Of a stretch of DNA of 64,000 bases, positions 33,601 to 45,689 are shown piece by piece; the stretch's first letter is position 1, and every line of letters starts with the position of its first letter. The position numbers were made by a program, and so were the translations under genes. The stretch is from Branchiostoma floridae. Its lineage: Eukaryota > Chordata > Leptocardii > Amphioxiformes > Branchiostomatidae. A model generated the notes under the pieces. The model searched no databases and was not told the origin of the DNA. It was given only the letters and a program-made list of their open reading frames with translations. Where the stretch lies: NCBI RefSeq assembly GCF_000003815.2, contig NC_049979.1, forward strand, positions 33,372,047 to 33,436,046. The letters run 5' to 3'.

Positions 33601-35445
33601 CAAACACACGGGTTCAGAGTAAAAAAACATCTTACGAACACGGGTTTTTCAAACAAATAATTTCAAAAAAAAAGGAGAATTTTTTTCAGATTTTGCACTT
33701 TACTTATTACACACACAGCAATTACAAACACACAGTTTACGAGAAAAAAAAGTCGATTTTCTTTTAACCTTGCACTTAACATCTTACAGACACGGCTATT
33801 CCAAAGACCCAAGTTCCGAGAAAACAAAGTAGGATTTTTCCAAATCTAACAACGTACATCTTACAGACACGGATATTGCAAACACACAGGTATCGAGAGA
33901 GAGAAGAAATAAGCATTTTTTCAAACTTTTTACATTAGTACATCTTACAGACACGGATATTACAAAAACACAGGTATCGAGAAAAAAATGATTTTCTCCT
34001 AAGAACACATTTTCCATCTTACAGACACGACTATTACAAAGATCCCGGTTCCTCTAAAAAAAAATTTTCTCCAAACCTTACGTTACGTTTTTTACAGACA
34101 CTGCTTTTATAATTATACAGATTCCGAGAGAAACAAAGGAATATTTATTTTTAAACTTCACAATTTACATCTTAAAGACACGGTAATTACAAACACACAG
34201 GTTCTGAGAAAAACATTGGATTTTCTCAAAACCGTGCAGTATAAATCTTTCAGACACAGCTATTACAAACACACAGGTTCAGAGTAAAAAAACATCTTAT
34301 TACAAACACGGGTTTTTCAAACAAACAATTTCCAAAAAAAAAGAAGGAGAATTTTTTTCGGATTTTGCACTTTACTTATTTCACACACAGTAATTACAAA
34401 CACACAGTTTACGAGAAAAAAAAAGACGATTTTCTTTAAACCTTGCACTTAACATCTTACAGACACGGCTATTCCAAAGACCCAAGTTCCGAGAAAAAAA
34501 GTAGGATTTCTTCAAATCTAACAAACTTACATTCTTACAGGACACGGGATATTGCAAACGCACACAGTTATCGAGAGAGAGAAAAAATAAGCATTTTTTC
34601 AAACCGTTTACTTTTGTACATCTTACAGACACGGATATTACAAAAACACAGGTACCGAGAAAAAAACATGATTTTCTCCTAAGAACACATTTTCCATCTT
34701 ACAGACACGACTATTACAAAGATCCCGGTTCCTCGAAAAAAAAAAAATTTCTCCAAACCTTACGTTACGTTTTTTACAGACACTGCTTTTATAATTATAC
34801 AGATTCCGAGAGAAACAAAGGAATATTTATTTTTAAACTTCGCAATTTACATCTTACAGACACGGTAATTACAAACACACAGGTTCTGAGAAAAACATAG
34901 GATTTTCTCAAAACCGTGCGGTATAAATCTTTCAAACACAGCTATTAAAAACACACAGGTTCAGAGCAAAATACATCTTACAAACACGGGTTTTTCAAAC
35001 AACAATTTCCCCCAAAAAGGAGATTTTTTCGGATTTTGCACTTTACTTGTCACACAGACAGCAATTACAAACACACAGTTTACGAGAAAAAAAGACGATT
35101 TTCTTGTAACCTTGCGCTTAACATCTAACAGACTAGGCTGTTACAAACACACAGGTTTCGAGATAAAAAAAATAAAAATTTTTCCAAACCCTGCATTTTA
35201 CATCTTACAAGTTCCGAGAAAAAAAGTAGGATTTTTCCAAATCTAACAACATACATCTTACAGACACGGATATTGCAAACACACACAGGTATCGAGAAAG
35301 AGAAAAAATAAGTATTTTTTTCAAACCTTTTACTTTAGTACATCTTACAGACACTGCTATTACAAGCACACAGGTATCCTGATTTTTTAAAAAATTAGCT
35401 TTTCTTCCAAATCTTGCTCCTAATTACATTTTACAGACACGGCTA

Positions 35446-35545
35446 NNNNNNNNNNNNNNNNNNNNNNNNNNNNNNNNNNNNNNNNNNNNNNNNNNNNNNN
35501 NNNNNNNNNNNNNNNNNNNNNNNNNNNNNNNNNNNNNNNNNNNNN
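35446..35545. other. Assembly gap (exactly 100 N) in satellite
   Basis: A round 100-N run, usually a placeholder of unknown true size. The real satellite may be longer than shown. Confidence 0.99.
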
Positions 35546-38272
35546 TTTAAACCTTGCACTTAACATCTAACAGACTAGGCTGTTACAAACACACAGGTTT
35601 CGAGATAAAAAAAAATGAGATTTTCTCCAAACCCTGCATTTTTCATCTTACAGACACGGCTATTCCAAAGACCCACGTTCCGAGAAAAAAGGTAGGATTT
35701 TCCAAATCTAACAACTTATATCTTACAGACACGGATATTGCAAACACACAGTTTCAGAGTAAAACCTTACATTTCATATATTACAGACACTGCTTTTACA
35801 ACTATACAGGTTCCGAGAGAAACAAAGGAGAATTTTTTCTTTAAATCTTGCACTTTACATCTTACAGACAAGGCTTTAACAAACACACAGATTCTGACAA
35901 AGAAATAAAAAAAGCATTTTGTCAAAACCTTGCAGTTTAAATCTTTCAGACACGGCTTTTAGAAACACACAGGTATTAGGAGAAAAAAAGATGAATTTTT
36001 TTCAAATCTTGCACATTACAAATTAGAGACACGGCTACTACAAACACACAAATTACGAGAAAAAAAAGGGGATTTTCTTCAAACCTTGCACGTTACATCT
36101 TACAGACACGGATATCAAAAACACACAGGTTTAGAGTAAAAAAAAAAAAAAAGATTTTTTCCGAACCTTGCACTTATTTACATCTTACAAACACGGCATT
36201 TAGAAACAAACATGTTGCAAAAGAAAAAAAGGAGATTTTTTCGGATTTTGCATTTAATATCTTACAGACAAAGCCATTACAAACACACAGGTTTGGAAAA
36301 AAAAGACGATTTTACATTTTACATGCATTTTACATCTTACAGACACGACTATTCCAAAGACCCAAGTTCCGAAAAAAAGGGAGGATTTTTCCAAATCTAA
36401 CAACTTACATCTTACAGACACGGATAATACAAACACACTCGTTCAGAGTAGAAAAAAAATAGCGAATTTTTTCCCAACCTGTCACTCTTCATCTTACAGA
36501 CACGACTATTACAAACACAGAGGTTCTGAGAAAAAAAAAGGATGTTCTGTAATCCTTACATTTCATATTTTGCAGACACTGCTCTTACAAACATATTTCC
36601 AAAAAACAATCATAGAGGTTCCGGGAAAAAAAGAAGAATTCTTAAAAACATTGCTCTTAACATTGTACAGACACGGCTATTACAAACACACAGGTTCAGA
36701 TTTTCTCAAAACCTTGCAGTTTAAATTCTTCAGACACTGCTATAACAAACACACAAGTATCGAGAGCTAGAGAAAAAAAAACGGCGATCTTTTTTTCTCC
36801 AAATCTTGCACTTAGCAACTTAAAGACGCAGCTATTACAAACACATAGGTTCCGAGATTCAAAAAAAAAATGTTTGTTTTTTCAAACCTTAAACTTATAT
36901 CTTACAGACACGGCTATTACAAACACATAGGTTCCGAGAGAAATTTAAAAAAAGATGTTTTTTTTTTCAAACCTTACGCTTTACATCTTACTGACACGGC
37001 TAGGTCAGGTTTCGAGAAAAAAGTAGAATTTTCTCCAAATCTTACATTTTACATCTTACCTATACGGCTATTACAAACACACTGGTTCAGAGTAAATAAG
37101 AGGGGAATTTTCTCCAAACCTTACTCATTGCATGTTACAGACACATATTTTAGAAACACACATGTTCAGAGTAAAAATTAGATCTTTTCCAAACCCTGCA
37201 TTTTACATATGACACAGACACGGCTATTACAAAGACCCAACTTCTGAAAAAAAGGTGGATATTTTCCAAATCTTACAATTGCATCTTACAGACACGGCTA
37301 TTGCAAACACAAAAGAAAACCGAGAAAAAGATGATCTGTACCTTACATTTTCAATCTTACAGACAAGACTATTACAAAACACACTTTTCGAGAAAAAAAG
37401 AGGACTTTCTCCAAACTCGTCATTTCACATCTTACTGGCTGGTATCTTACCAACACACAGGTTAGGAGTAGAAAGAAATGGAAGCTTTCCTGCACTCCCT
37501 ACACTTTCTATCTTACAGACACGGCAGTAACAAACACACAGGTTCTGAAAAAAAGAAGATTTTCTCCAAACCCTGCATTTTACATCTTACGGACACGGCT
37601 ATTATAAAGACCTAGGTTCAGAGAAGAAAAGGAGTTTTTTTTCCAAATCTAACAATTGCGTCTTACAGACGCAATTATAGCAAACACACAGGTTCAGAGT
37701 AAAAAAAAGGATTTTCCCAAAACCTTGTAGTTTAAATCTTACTGACACGGCTATCACAAATACACAGGTATTGAGAGAAAAGGGGAACTTCTTCAAACCT
37801 TACATTTCATATTTTACAGTCACTACTTGTACAATTATATAGGTTCCGAGAGAGAGAAAAAACGGAGGGTTTTTTTTCCAAATCTTGCACTTTACATATT
37901 ACAAAAACGGCTATTACAAACACTCAGGTTACGAGAAAAAATGACATTTTTTTTTTCAAACCATATATTTTCCATCTTACAGACACGACTATTACAAAGA
38001 CCCATGTTCCGAGGAAAAAAAAGGATTTTCTCCAAACCATACATTTTATATTCTAGAGACATTGCTTGTACAAACACACAGATTCCGAGAAAAAAAGATT
38101 ATTTTCTCCAAATCTAACATTTTCAATCTTACATACACTGCTATCACAAAGACCGGTTCCGAGAAAAAAAGGAGTTTTTTTTTCAAACCTTTCACTTTTC
38201 AAAAAACAGACGCGAATATTACAAATCTTTCATTAATTAACACACAGGTTCTAAGAAAAAAACATAGTATTT

Positions 38273-38718
38273 NNNNNNNNNNNNNNNNNNNNNNNNNNNN
38301 NNNNNNNNNNNNNNNNNNNNNNNNNNNNNNNNNNNNNNNNNNNNNNNNNNNNNNNNNNNNNNNNNNNNNNNNNNNNNNNNNNNNNNNNNNNNNNNNNNNN
38401 NNNNNNNNNNNNNNNNNNNNNNNNNNNNNNNNNNNNNNNNNNNNNNNNNNNNNNNNNNNNNNNNNNNNNNNNNNNNNNNNNNNNNNNNNNNNNNNNNNNN
38501 NNNNNNNNNNNNNNNNNNNNNNNNNNNNNNNNNNNNNNNNNNNNNNNNNNNNNNNNNNNNNNNNNNNNNNNNNNNNNNNNNNNNNNNNNNNNNNNNNNNN
38601 NNNNNNNNNNNNNNNNNNNNNNNNNNNNNNNNNNNNNNNNNNNNNNNNNNNNNNNNNNNNNNNNNNNNNNNNNNNNNNNNNNNNNNNNNNNNNNNNNNNN
38701 NNNNNNNNNNNNNNNNNN
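38273..38718. other. Assembly gap (446 N) in right arm of satellite
   Basis: Unresolved bases flanked on both sides by diverged monomers. Confidence 0.99.
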
Positions 38719-39290
38719 GAGTAAAAAAAAGGGATATTCTCCTAACTTTATACTTCACATCTTACAGTCATGGCTATCAAAAATGTAAGGTGCCGGAAAA
38801 AAAAGGAAGATTTTCTTCCAACCTTGCACCTAACATTTTACAGACACGGCCATTAAAAAGACACAGGTTCCCAGAAAAAAAGGAGGATTCTCCAAACCTA
38901 ACATTTACATCTACAGCCACGTCTTTTATAAACACACAGGTTCCGATAGAAAAAAAAAAACGGAGGGTTTTTTACAAACCTTACACTTAACATCTTACAG
39001 ACACGGCTTCTATAAACACACAGGTTCTGAGAGAAAAGAAGGAGGATTTTTTCCAAAACTTAATCTTTACATCTTAAAGACACAGCTATTACAAACACAC
39101 AGGTTCCACGGAAAAAAAAGAGGTTTTTATCCAAATATTAGAATTTTACAAACATTCCTTTTATAATCACGTCTTTTATAAACATACAGGTTCCGAGAAA
39201 AAAATAGAGAATTTCTTTCAAACCTTAAGCCTTACCTCATTTCTTTCAGACACAGCTTTTACAAACACAAAGGTTTCGAGAGAAAAAAAT

Positions 39291-39938
39291 TCTCGCAAAT
39301 TCTGACGTCTTTGCGTAAAAAAAGGCTCTTCTTGCCTGAGAAGAACAAATTAAGCTTTACTGACAGGCAAAGTGAATATTTGATGTCAGAAAATCTTTGC
39401 GGAATAAAAACTGTTCTCACCTCATAAAAGAGAATGATGCTTTAAAGACAGGCAACGCCCATATTAGGAAACTATGTAAGGGGTGTTCTCATGGTCACTA
39501 TAAAAGGAAGGAAACTGTTGAGATGGGAAATAAACACACTCTTGCATTGAAAATTGTTAAGACCCGTCAATGCAGTGAATATAGAATAGAACAACAATTA
39601 AAACAACTGCCTTTACCAAACTTATGTTAATACAATACACAAATTCACTAAGGCTAACAAATGTAAAATTTCTTCATTATCCCAAAATTTCGCTTCTCAA
39701 AAAAGCAATACTAGTGTGTACCAAGAAGCTACACCTCAAAGTTCCACTGTACTACAAAGAAACCCCGCTAGAGGGCCTTTAGACCGGTGAAATATCTAGC
39801 TTTGCAAGATTTGTATTGGACACGTAAACCCTAAATAGTAACGAATTTGTCGCACTACAAGCCCAAACATGAGTAAAAAAATGTAAATAGAAAATGCAAA
39901 TGACTACGACTATATCACCTACGATAGACACACAGTAC
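39291..39938. other. Unassigned sequence after satellite A
   Basis: The last recognisable monomer ends in AAAGGTTTCGAGAG near 39280. A 77-codon open frame (39397-39630; rich in Lys, His and Cys, e.g. IRKLCKGCSHGHYKRKE) has no recognised motif or paralogue and is not called as a gene. Confidence 0.4.
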
Positions 39939-41287
39939 CTAAGATAACCTTAACTGGAAAACAATTCTATGTGTAGGTATTGTATAGTAAATGTAAATGT
40001 AACGTGATTAGATAAGGTAAGTTACACGCACCCTCCACCCTCCTCAGTGCTATTTGTTATTGTCAATAAACGTGGTTGTATATTTTTACATTTCATCTTA
40101 ATCCACTGTTCTTATTAAACAAAAGAGAGGACTGCCATCAAGACAGTTTTTTAAGTATCTAATATAACCTTAACTGGAAAACAACAGTAGCCATAGGGAT
40201 TAGCAAGTGAGGAAATGTAGTAAATGTGGTCTTGGACCAAAATAAATGATATCTTGTCTTTGAAAGTTCACCGTTTCCTTTACATCTAAATGTTATGTGA
40301 TTTAAATATAGATGCAATGTGATCATAGTTAGAAATATATTATCATGATCATCTTAAATCTATTAAGCAGTGCCCTGTTTCATTTAAGTTCACTGTTTTA
40401 AGTTGACAAACGAAGGGGCTGCCAAAAAAACTGTTTTTTAAAGTAACTAAGAAAACCTAAACGAAAAATAACTATTCTAGCCTTTGGGAAAAATATTTCA
40501 TAACTGACAGCAAATTTGCTTTGGGACAATAATGAATAAAAGTTTGCCTTTGATGGTAACAATGTGATTAGCCAGGTTAGCTAACTCACCTTCCCACCAT
40601 GCTATTTATCATTGTAACAGGACGTGGTAGAATACTTGTACAATTCATTTCAGTTCACTTTTGACAAAAGAAAAGGATTGTTTTTAAGTACCTAAGAAAA
40701 CCTTAATGGGAAAGCAACACTATCCGTAGTGATAAACTAGTGATGACTTAAAGTAAATGTGGTCTAGGACGAAAATAAGTAATGACTTACCTTTGATGGT
40801 CCTTCGTTTCCTTCAAATCTAAATGTAATGTGATTCGGTTAGGTTAGTAACACACACCCTCCACCCTCCCTCCACCTCCGTGCTATTTCTTATTGTCAAT
40901 AAACGCGGTTGTATATTTGTACATTTTATATTAGTCCACTGTTGACAGCGTCGGGCACTGCGAAAGTGGCTTTTTATAAGTACCTAAGATAAACTTAACT
41001 GAAAACAATACTAGGCGCAAGGATTGACTAGTGAGGACTTGCCGTAATATGCCGTCTGGGACGAAAATAAATGATAGCTTGTTTTCATAAGTCCGCCGTT
41101 TCCTTTACATCTGAATGTAAAGTGATTTAAGGCTTGTAACACACACCCTCCCGTCACCCCCGTCACAACATGGTAGACAATGTTTAAATTTGCTCAGCGT
41201 CATAAATTGATGAATAAGTGCGTTGTTAATTTTAGTTCACTGTTGTGAGCCGAAAAGGAGGGGTCTGCCAAAAAGGCCGTATTTAAA
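39939..41287. repeat. Tandem repeat, five copies of ~220-300 bp
   Basis: Copies start near 39939, 40160, 40448, 40693 and 40986. Each runs through 'AAACCTTAACTGGAAAACAA', 'GGGACGAAAATAAATGATA', 'GTTTCCTTTACATCTAAATG', 'TAACACACACCCTCC', 'TATTGTCAATAAACGTGGTT' (not all copies) and 'AGTTCACTGTT', then a CTGCCAAAAA-type block and 'TTTTTAAGTACCTA'. Copies differ by indels and substitutions, so the array is old. No coding potential was seen. Confidence 0.75.
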
Positions 41288-44200
41288 AAGAACGTATTAT
41301 AACCCATACTTAATTTTTTTCTGTACCAGTATATATCTTTCGCAATATTCACGACATGGTAAGTTAGTGCGGCAGTACCGTTATACATTGTCATATTAGT
41401 TCAGCATCGTAAATCGATGTTTAAAGCAGAACGTTCCTTCAAAGTTACGATCCTTGTTACGATGTACAAGACAGGAAATCTGTTAATGGAGTGAATGGAT
41501 CATCTTACTTTTAGAACATGCATTTAAAAAAAAAGCTTTTTTGGTGATCCCGTGCTTTTTCTGTAATTAAGCTGTAAAGAAATAATGAGAAGGACCCACC
41601 TTAAAAATAAGAGTATTCCACACATCTAAGCAGTTCGTAGCAGTGTGCTACGTGGCGAAGTACTAAAAAACTACTGCGATGTGACGGTTGGTGGCCTTTA
41701 ACGTTTCCGTGACGCTTCCTTTTTGCAGACAATGGTGTCATTATGAAGTTGCACCACGCCCAGTCATCTGATGTCATAACTGAATGGCTAATTTCTGTGA
41801 CTTAAGTTGTCACCTTGATGTATATTTTTTTGACTTAAGAGATTTGATAATTATCCAAATTAACTTCCCAATGATACACCAGCAGTAAGTTTAATCCAGC
41901 TATTATTAAGACGAAAGTGTCTCTTAACGTAGGCTGGGTCACAGGGTCATGTGGGGATTCATCCATGCAAACAGCTCGGTGTGCACTGACATTTCACGAT
42001 AACATTTGTCACCAACAGAGTGCTGCACTGCGTAATGACCCGTAAAGTGTTTTCTTCTAGCAATGAGTGAAATTTGATGCGTTGAGAAAAGAAAGGGAAA
42101 TATGGCACAATAGGTTCTTTATGGACACATTTTCTATGTATAAAATGTAGCCTCCTCAGTTATGATGAAGTGTCAATATCGTTTGACATGCCGCACACTG
42201 TCACCATAGCCCAGCACCTCAACATAATGCTTGTCACAAATCTTGTTAGGCGACGGTGTGATGTAGCGTTCCATTTACCAACCAGGGATCTTTAAAGGCA
42301 GACAAGTGATGTTTCTGTTGGTCATCCTCACATGCACACCTCGCCAAACTAACCCAGTTGCAGTCAAAGCTGCTGGAAGACCTCAATACTTCTATTCTTT
42401 CACTCACAACTGTCATCTTGCAGAATGGCACTCACTATAATATTGATGGGGTAAGGGATTGTGACAGGAGGGAGAATGTCGCCAAATTTCTATGTATAGC
42501 AATTCTGTTTTTTTTTTTCATCTGGTATTTTCATCCAACATAATTCTTCTAGGTGTGTAACAGTCAGAAAGGGGTTGGTCTCCACCATACTTGGAAACAG
42601 TCATCGAATAAATGAAGGGAATGGGACTGGTGATGATGATGAGAGCCGTCCTTTTCCTTCGAAATGTACTGTAGCATATTCATTCTTTTTTTTCCTTTCT
42701 TGAAAGATAGAGCCACTGTGAATTGGCGGCCCGTGCCGCTACATATAGGAATTGTGTACATTCAGTGGAGCGGATGTACTGCGCTAGATACAAGATACAG
42801 CTCTCCTGGCGTGAGACTATATGTACACACAATCCAAATTACACCGTAAAAACAAGCTTATACATCATGCATAGAGTTTCATTCTTGTTTATTTAAACTT
42901 ATCTTTATAACCAACAAATTATAAAAGCATGTGTGGGCCCATTATTTACCGTGCGATATAATCGGGCGGTACTGTCATTAAAAAAAACAACTTAAACTTC
43001 TCACGGCGTGTGCAGCTTGTAACGTTGAGTATGAGTGACTTATGACAAGTATGAATGCATTTCCGTTTAAAGTAGGTGGTTTAGATTGTCTTAAAGTCAT
43101 TCATCAAAGCTTGGCTAACCTCTGAGAACGAGCAAAGTTACACCGTGAATTCTAGCTCGCGAATGACTATGTTACGTTAGGGCACTTGTAATGTTATTGT
43201 AATAACTGCTGGAAACAGCAGTTTTTATCTGAGAGCAATGCACCCTATAGTTTTTGTTATCCTGGGTATTGTCATTTCTGAAAATAAGACAGTCGTGAAA
43301 AAAAAACATTGCAATACATTGAAAGAGAAAAAAACAGGAAATCTGGTCAATGCTTGCAGGTTATAGGCAATGATGTTGGAAAAGCATTGCCTGATGTATT
43401 TGAGTTTTACATTACATTTGTTGGATCGCATCGGCTTAAAAACATATCAAATATCAGAAACACCCAACTCTCTGACNNNNNNNNNNNNNNNNNNNNNNNN
43501 NNNNNNNNNNNNNNNNNNNNNNNNNNNNNNNNNNNNNNNNNNNNNNNNNNNNNNNNNNNNNNNNNNNNNNNNNNNNNNNNNNNNNNNNNNNNNNTCGATC
43601 ATTTTGCTGAGTTGGACAACGTTTTCTAAAACTATCATGTTATCCATTTTCGTTGTTTACCAAGTATGTAATGCAAATAAAAAATGAAGGTACGTTATTT
43701 TTTTTCATTTTTGAGTAACACAAATTTCCTATATACTCACCTTATCAAATGTGTGTGTGGAAATTGACAAAATGACAAAATCCTAATGTAAATATTTCGT
43801 GTTGTAGATACGTCGTTATGTAATTCTTGAGTAAGCAAAATGCTCCTATATTCTTAAATCATTTGATATGTAGGTAAAAATCATCATGTGTGGTGGAACC
43901 TGTGTCTTTTGTATAAATACGCCCCAAGTCTTTGTGCAATATTACCCATTTAATTTGTAATTGAGGAACAGTCAAAATAAGACAATATGCTGACATTAAT
44001 AAGTCATCGGTAGCAGTTCAAGAGTAATCATATTGTTAGTTTGCCTTTAAACGGATCTTAATATCTATAACATTATCCACTGCATACTCTAGAGTTTGCA
44101 AGTATGCTACTTTTAATCAGGATGATGGTCTGCAGATGAAGATATAGAAATAACAAGTACAAACAAGTATAAGGTTATTCAATGATAATTATTGCTATTT

Positions 44201-44770
44201 CAAGGCATTCCTGTTTAAGTGTTCACATAACGTGAATGATTGACAAATTTCTCTTAAATTGACATTAAGATGAAACAATACAAAGGTAGAAGTATTTGTT
44301 TATTTATTTTAATTTAAGATCAAAATCACAATGGGAGAAGAGACAAAAGAGATGATTGCAAACCTCTGCGTGTCTTTCCCTCGTTATAGACAAAATGCCC
44401 AAGTAGATAACTAGGGATAAAACGGTACTTATCGTAACAGCTAGGAGTAATATATACCTTAGTTCCCATTACGAAAGATATAAAGATGAAAAAAAAAAAA
44501 ACATAACAAAATGAAATTAGGGCTTGACTAGTTTGGCCTAGTGGCAATATGTGGAACATTAACAGATCGTCGCCCAGGTACGTTGAACGTCTATATCAGA
44601 GAGCAGTCTAAATTTGTTATGTAGGAAAAGAAACATATTGGGATATGTCTGAGTCATAGGGATTTTCCTAAGATTAGGAGTAGAACATAAGTCTACAGAT
44701 AAGAGAGTGGCATCATACCGCAAGTAGTCAAAGTGAATTATTATCCCTAATTTTCAGAACCAGCATCAGC
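41288..44770. other. Unassigned, mostly unique sequence
   Basis: No gene is recognised. Short minus-strand frames around 42180-42430 have a coding-like look (ICDKHYVEVLGYGDSVRHVK near 42180-42245; LRSSSSFDCNWVSLARC near 42340-42400) but carry stops between them and match no family I can name. An N-gap of 118 bases lies at 43477-43594. Confidence 0.4.
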
Positions 44771-44791
44771 TATATATATATATATATATAT
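44771..44791. repeat. (TA)n microsatellite
   Basis: An uninterrupted 21-bp TA run. Confidence 0.95.
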
Positions 44792-45689
44792 CGCTTAAAT
44801 ATACCTTCTTTAAGACTAGACAGCTTACTTGACAATGATACTTCTATCCAGGATTGTATAGACTTCTTAACACATGTTGACTCCATTCAAAACATGTATT
44901 ATACCCAAATGTGAGTCTTATATATCCAAACATAGAGTTTTCTCTGGATGTAATGATCGTGTCTGTTACTTGCACTATTCTCCAATCACAGATCTCTAGA
45001 AAACTGCACAGCATACTGCATGGTATTATACGTACTAATATAGGATAAAATCGCCATGATCAAAAAGGAACCTTCCACATCTGATGTAAACAACAGATCA
45101 CTTTGAAGGACGCCTGGAGCGAGGTGCCAATTATCCAGCCCGGGTGGGACCTTAGGTCAGCCACGTGACGTTTTCACTAAGACAACCAAGTACATCTGGG
45201 AGGTATACTAACCGTTTATGTCACAAGTTAGGAACATTTAATGGCTATCTTTTCCGTATTTACTCCTCTGATTACAGATTCATTTGGAGCGAGATGAGCT
45301 ATGGGAGTAAAATTACAGTCTGCAGTTATTTTCTAATGACAGTACACCTGTCATCATTACTAGGACGATTAATCAAAGGCATTCCGTGCGACAAACGCTC
45401 TAGCGTTTAAATAAGGGTCAATACTTGGGTCACACGGAATGCTTGAATAAGGGGTCGATTGTGTTGATCCGTGCTTTGGTGAAGGTTCCACAGACATCAT
45501 ATCAGCGTCTCTTCGCCCACGGAGCCGTGTTCTGTGCAATAAACTGTAACAAAAATGTATCGGAAAGTTTTAAATCGTATTACAAACAGCCATATATCCC
45601 AACGTAAGAACGACTAGAAAGTGTTACAAATAGAAGAGAATTGTGAAAAAAGTCTTCAGTTATGTCTACGAGAATAAATATAACAAAAA
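44792..45689. other. Unassigned sequence before satellite B right copy
   Basis: No gene, RNA or repeat is recognised. Two 60-80-codon open frames (45165-45410 and 45425-45607) have no motif and no paralogue in the window. Confidence 0.4.

Larger units (their letters stand above)
23903..35370. repeat. Satellite A core: higher-order repeat region
   Basis: A marker at the start of one monomer variant (AAGAACACATTTTCCATCTT, then CGACTATTACAAAGATCCCG) occurs at 23903, 25027, 25623, 26292, 28541, 29291, 29962, 31215, 33409 (variant), 34001 and 34681. Spacings of 592-750 bp dominate. The monomers after it follow a fixed order: TATAATTATACAGATTCC, GGTAATTACAAACACAC, AGCTATTACAAACACACAGG, a short ACACGGGTTTTTCAAAC, CAGCAATTACAAACACAC, CTATTCCAAAGACCCAAG, GGATATTGCAAACACAC, CTTTTACAAAAACACAGG. 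This is a 9-monomer higher-order unit with 8- and 10-monomer forms. Confidence 0.85.
15990..39290. repeat. Satellite A: giant ~75-bp tandem array, with insertions
   Basis: A monomer of about 75 bp recurs across ~23 kb. Its anchors are CATCTTACAGACACGG, CAAACACACAGGTTCCGAG, an A-run of 4-10, TTTTCTCCAAACC and TTGCACTT. Monomers at the edges (about 16.0-19.9 and 36-39.3 kb) are diverged and irregular. Between ~23.9 and 35.3 kb they fall into nearly identical multi-monomer blocks. Interruptions are at 16163-16785, ~16987-17390, 18100-18693, ~19045-19172 and ~19913-23555, plus four N-gaps. Open frames here are by-products of the monomer being ~3x25 bp. Confidence 0.93.

Noticed and set aside
23903-35370. 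CRISPR-like array (regular repeats with variable parts)
   Set aside because: Repeats are contiguous and diverged, with no unique spacers and no cas genes; eukaryotic context. It is a satellite.
39397-39630. 77-codon ORF after the satellite
   Set aside because: No motif, no paralogue, no start-site or codon signal; within chance for this composition.
41690-41760. CTTCCTTTTTGCAG acceptor-like site near 41733
   Set aside because: A good match alone, but no open exon or partner donor with coding content follows.
42180-42430. Minus-strand coding-like pieces (CDKHYVEVLGYGDSVRHVK and others)
   Set aside because: Suggestive, but stops separate the pieces and no family could be named; left as unassigned sequence.
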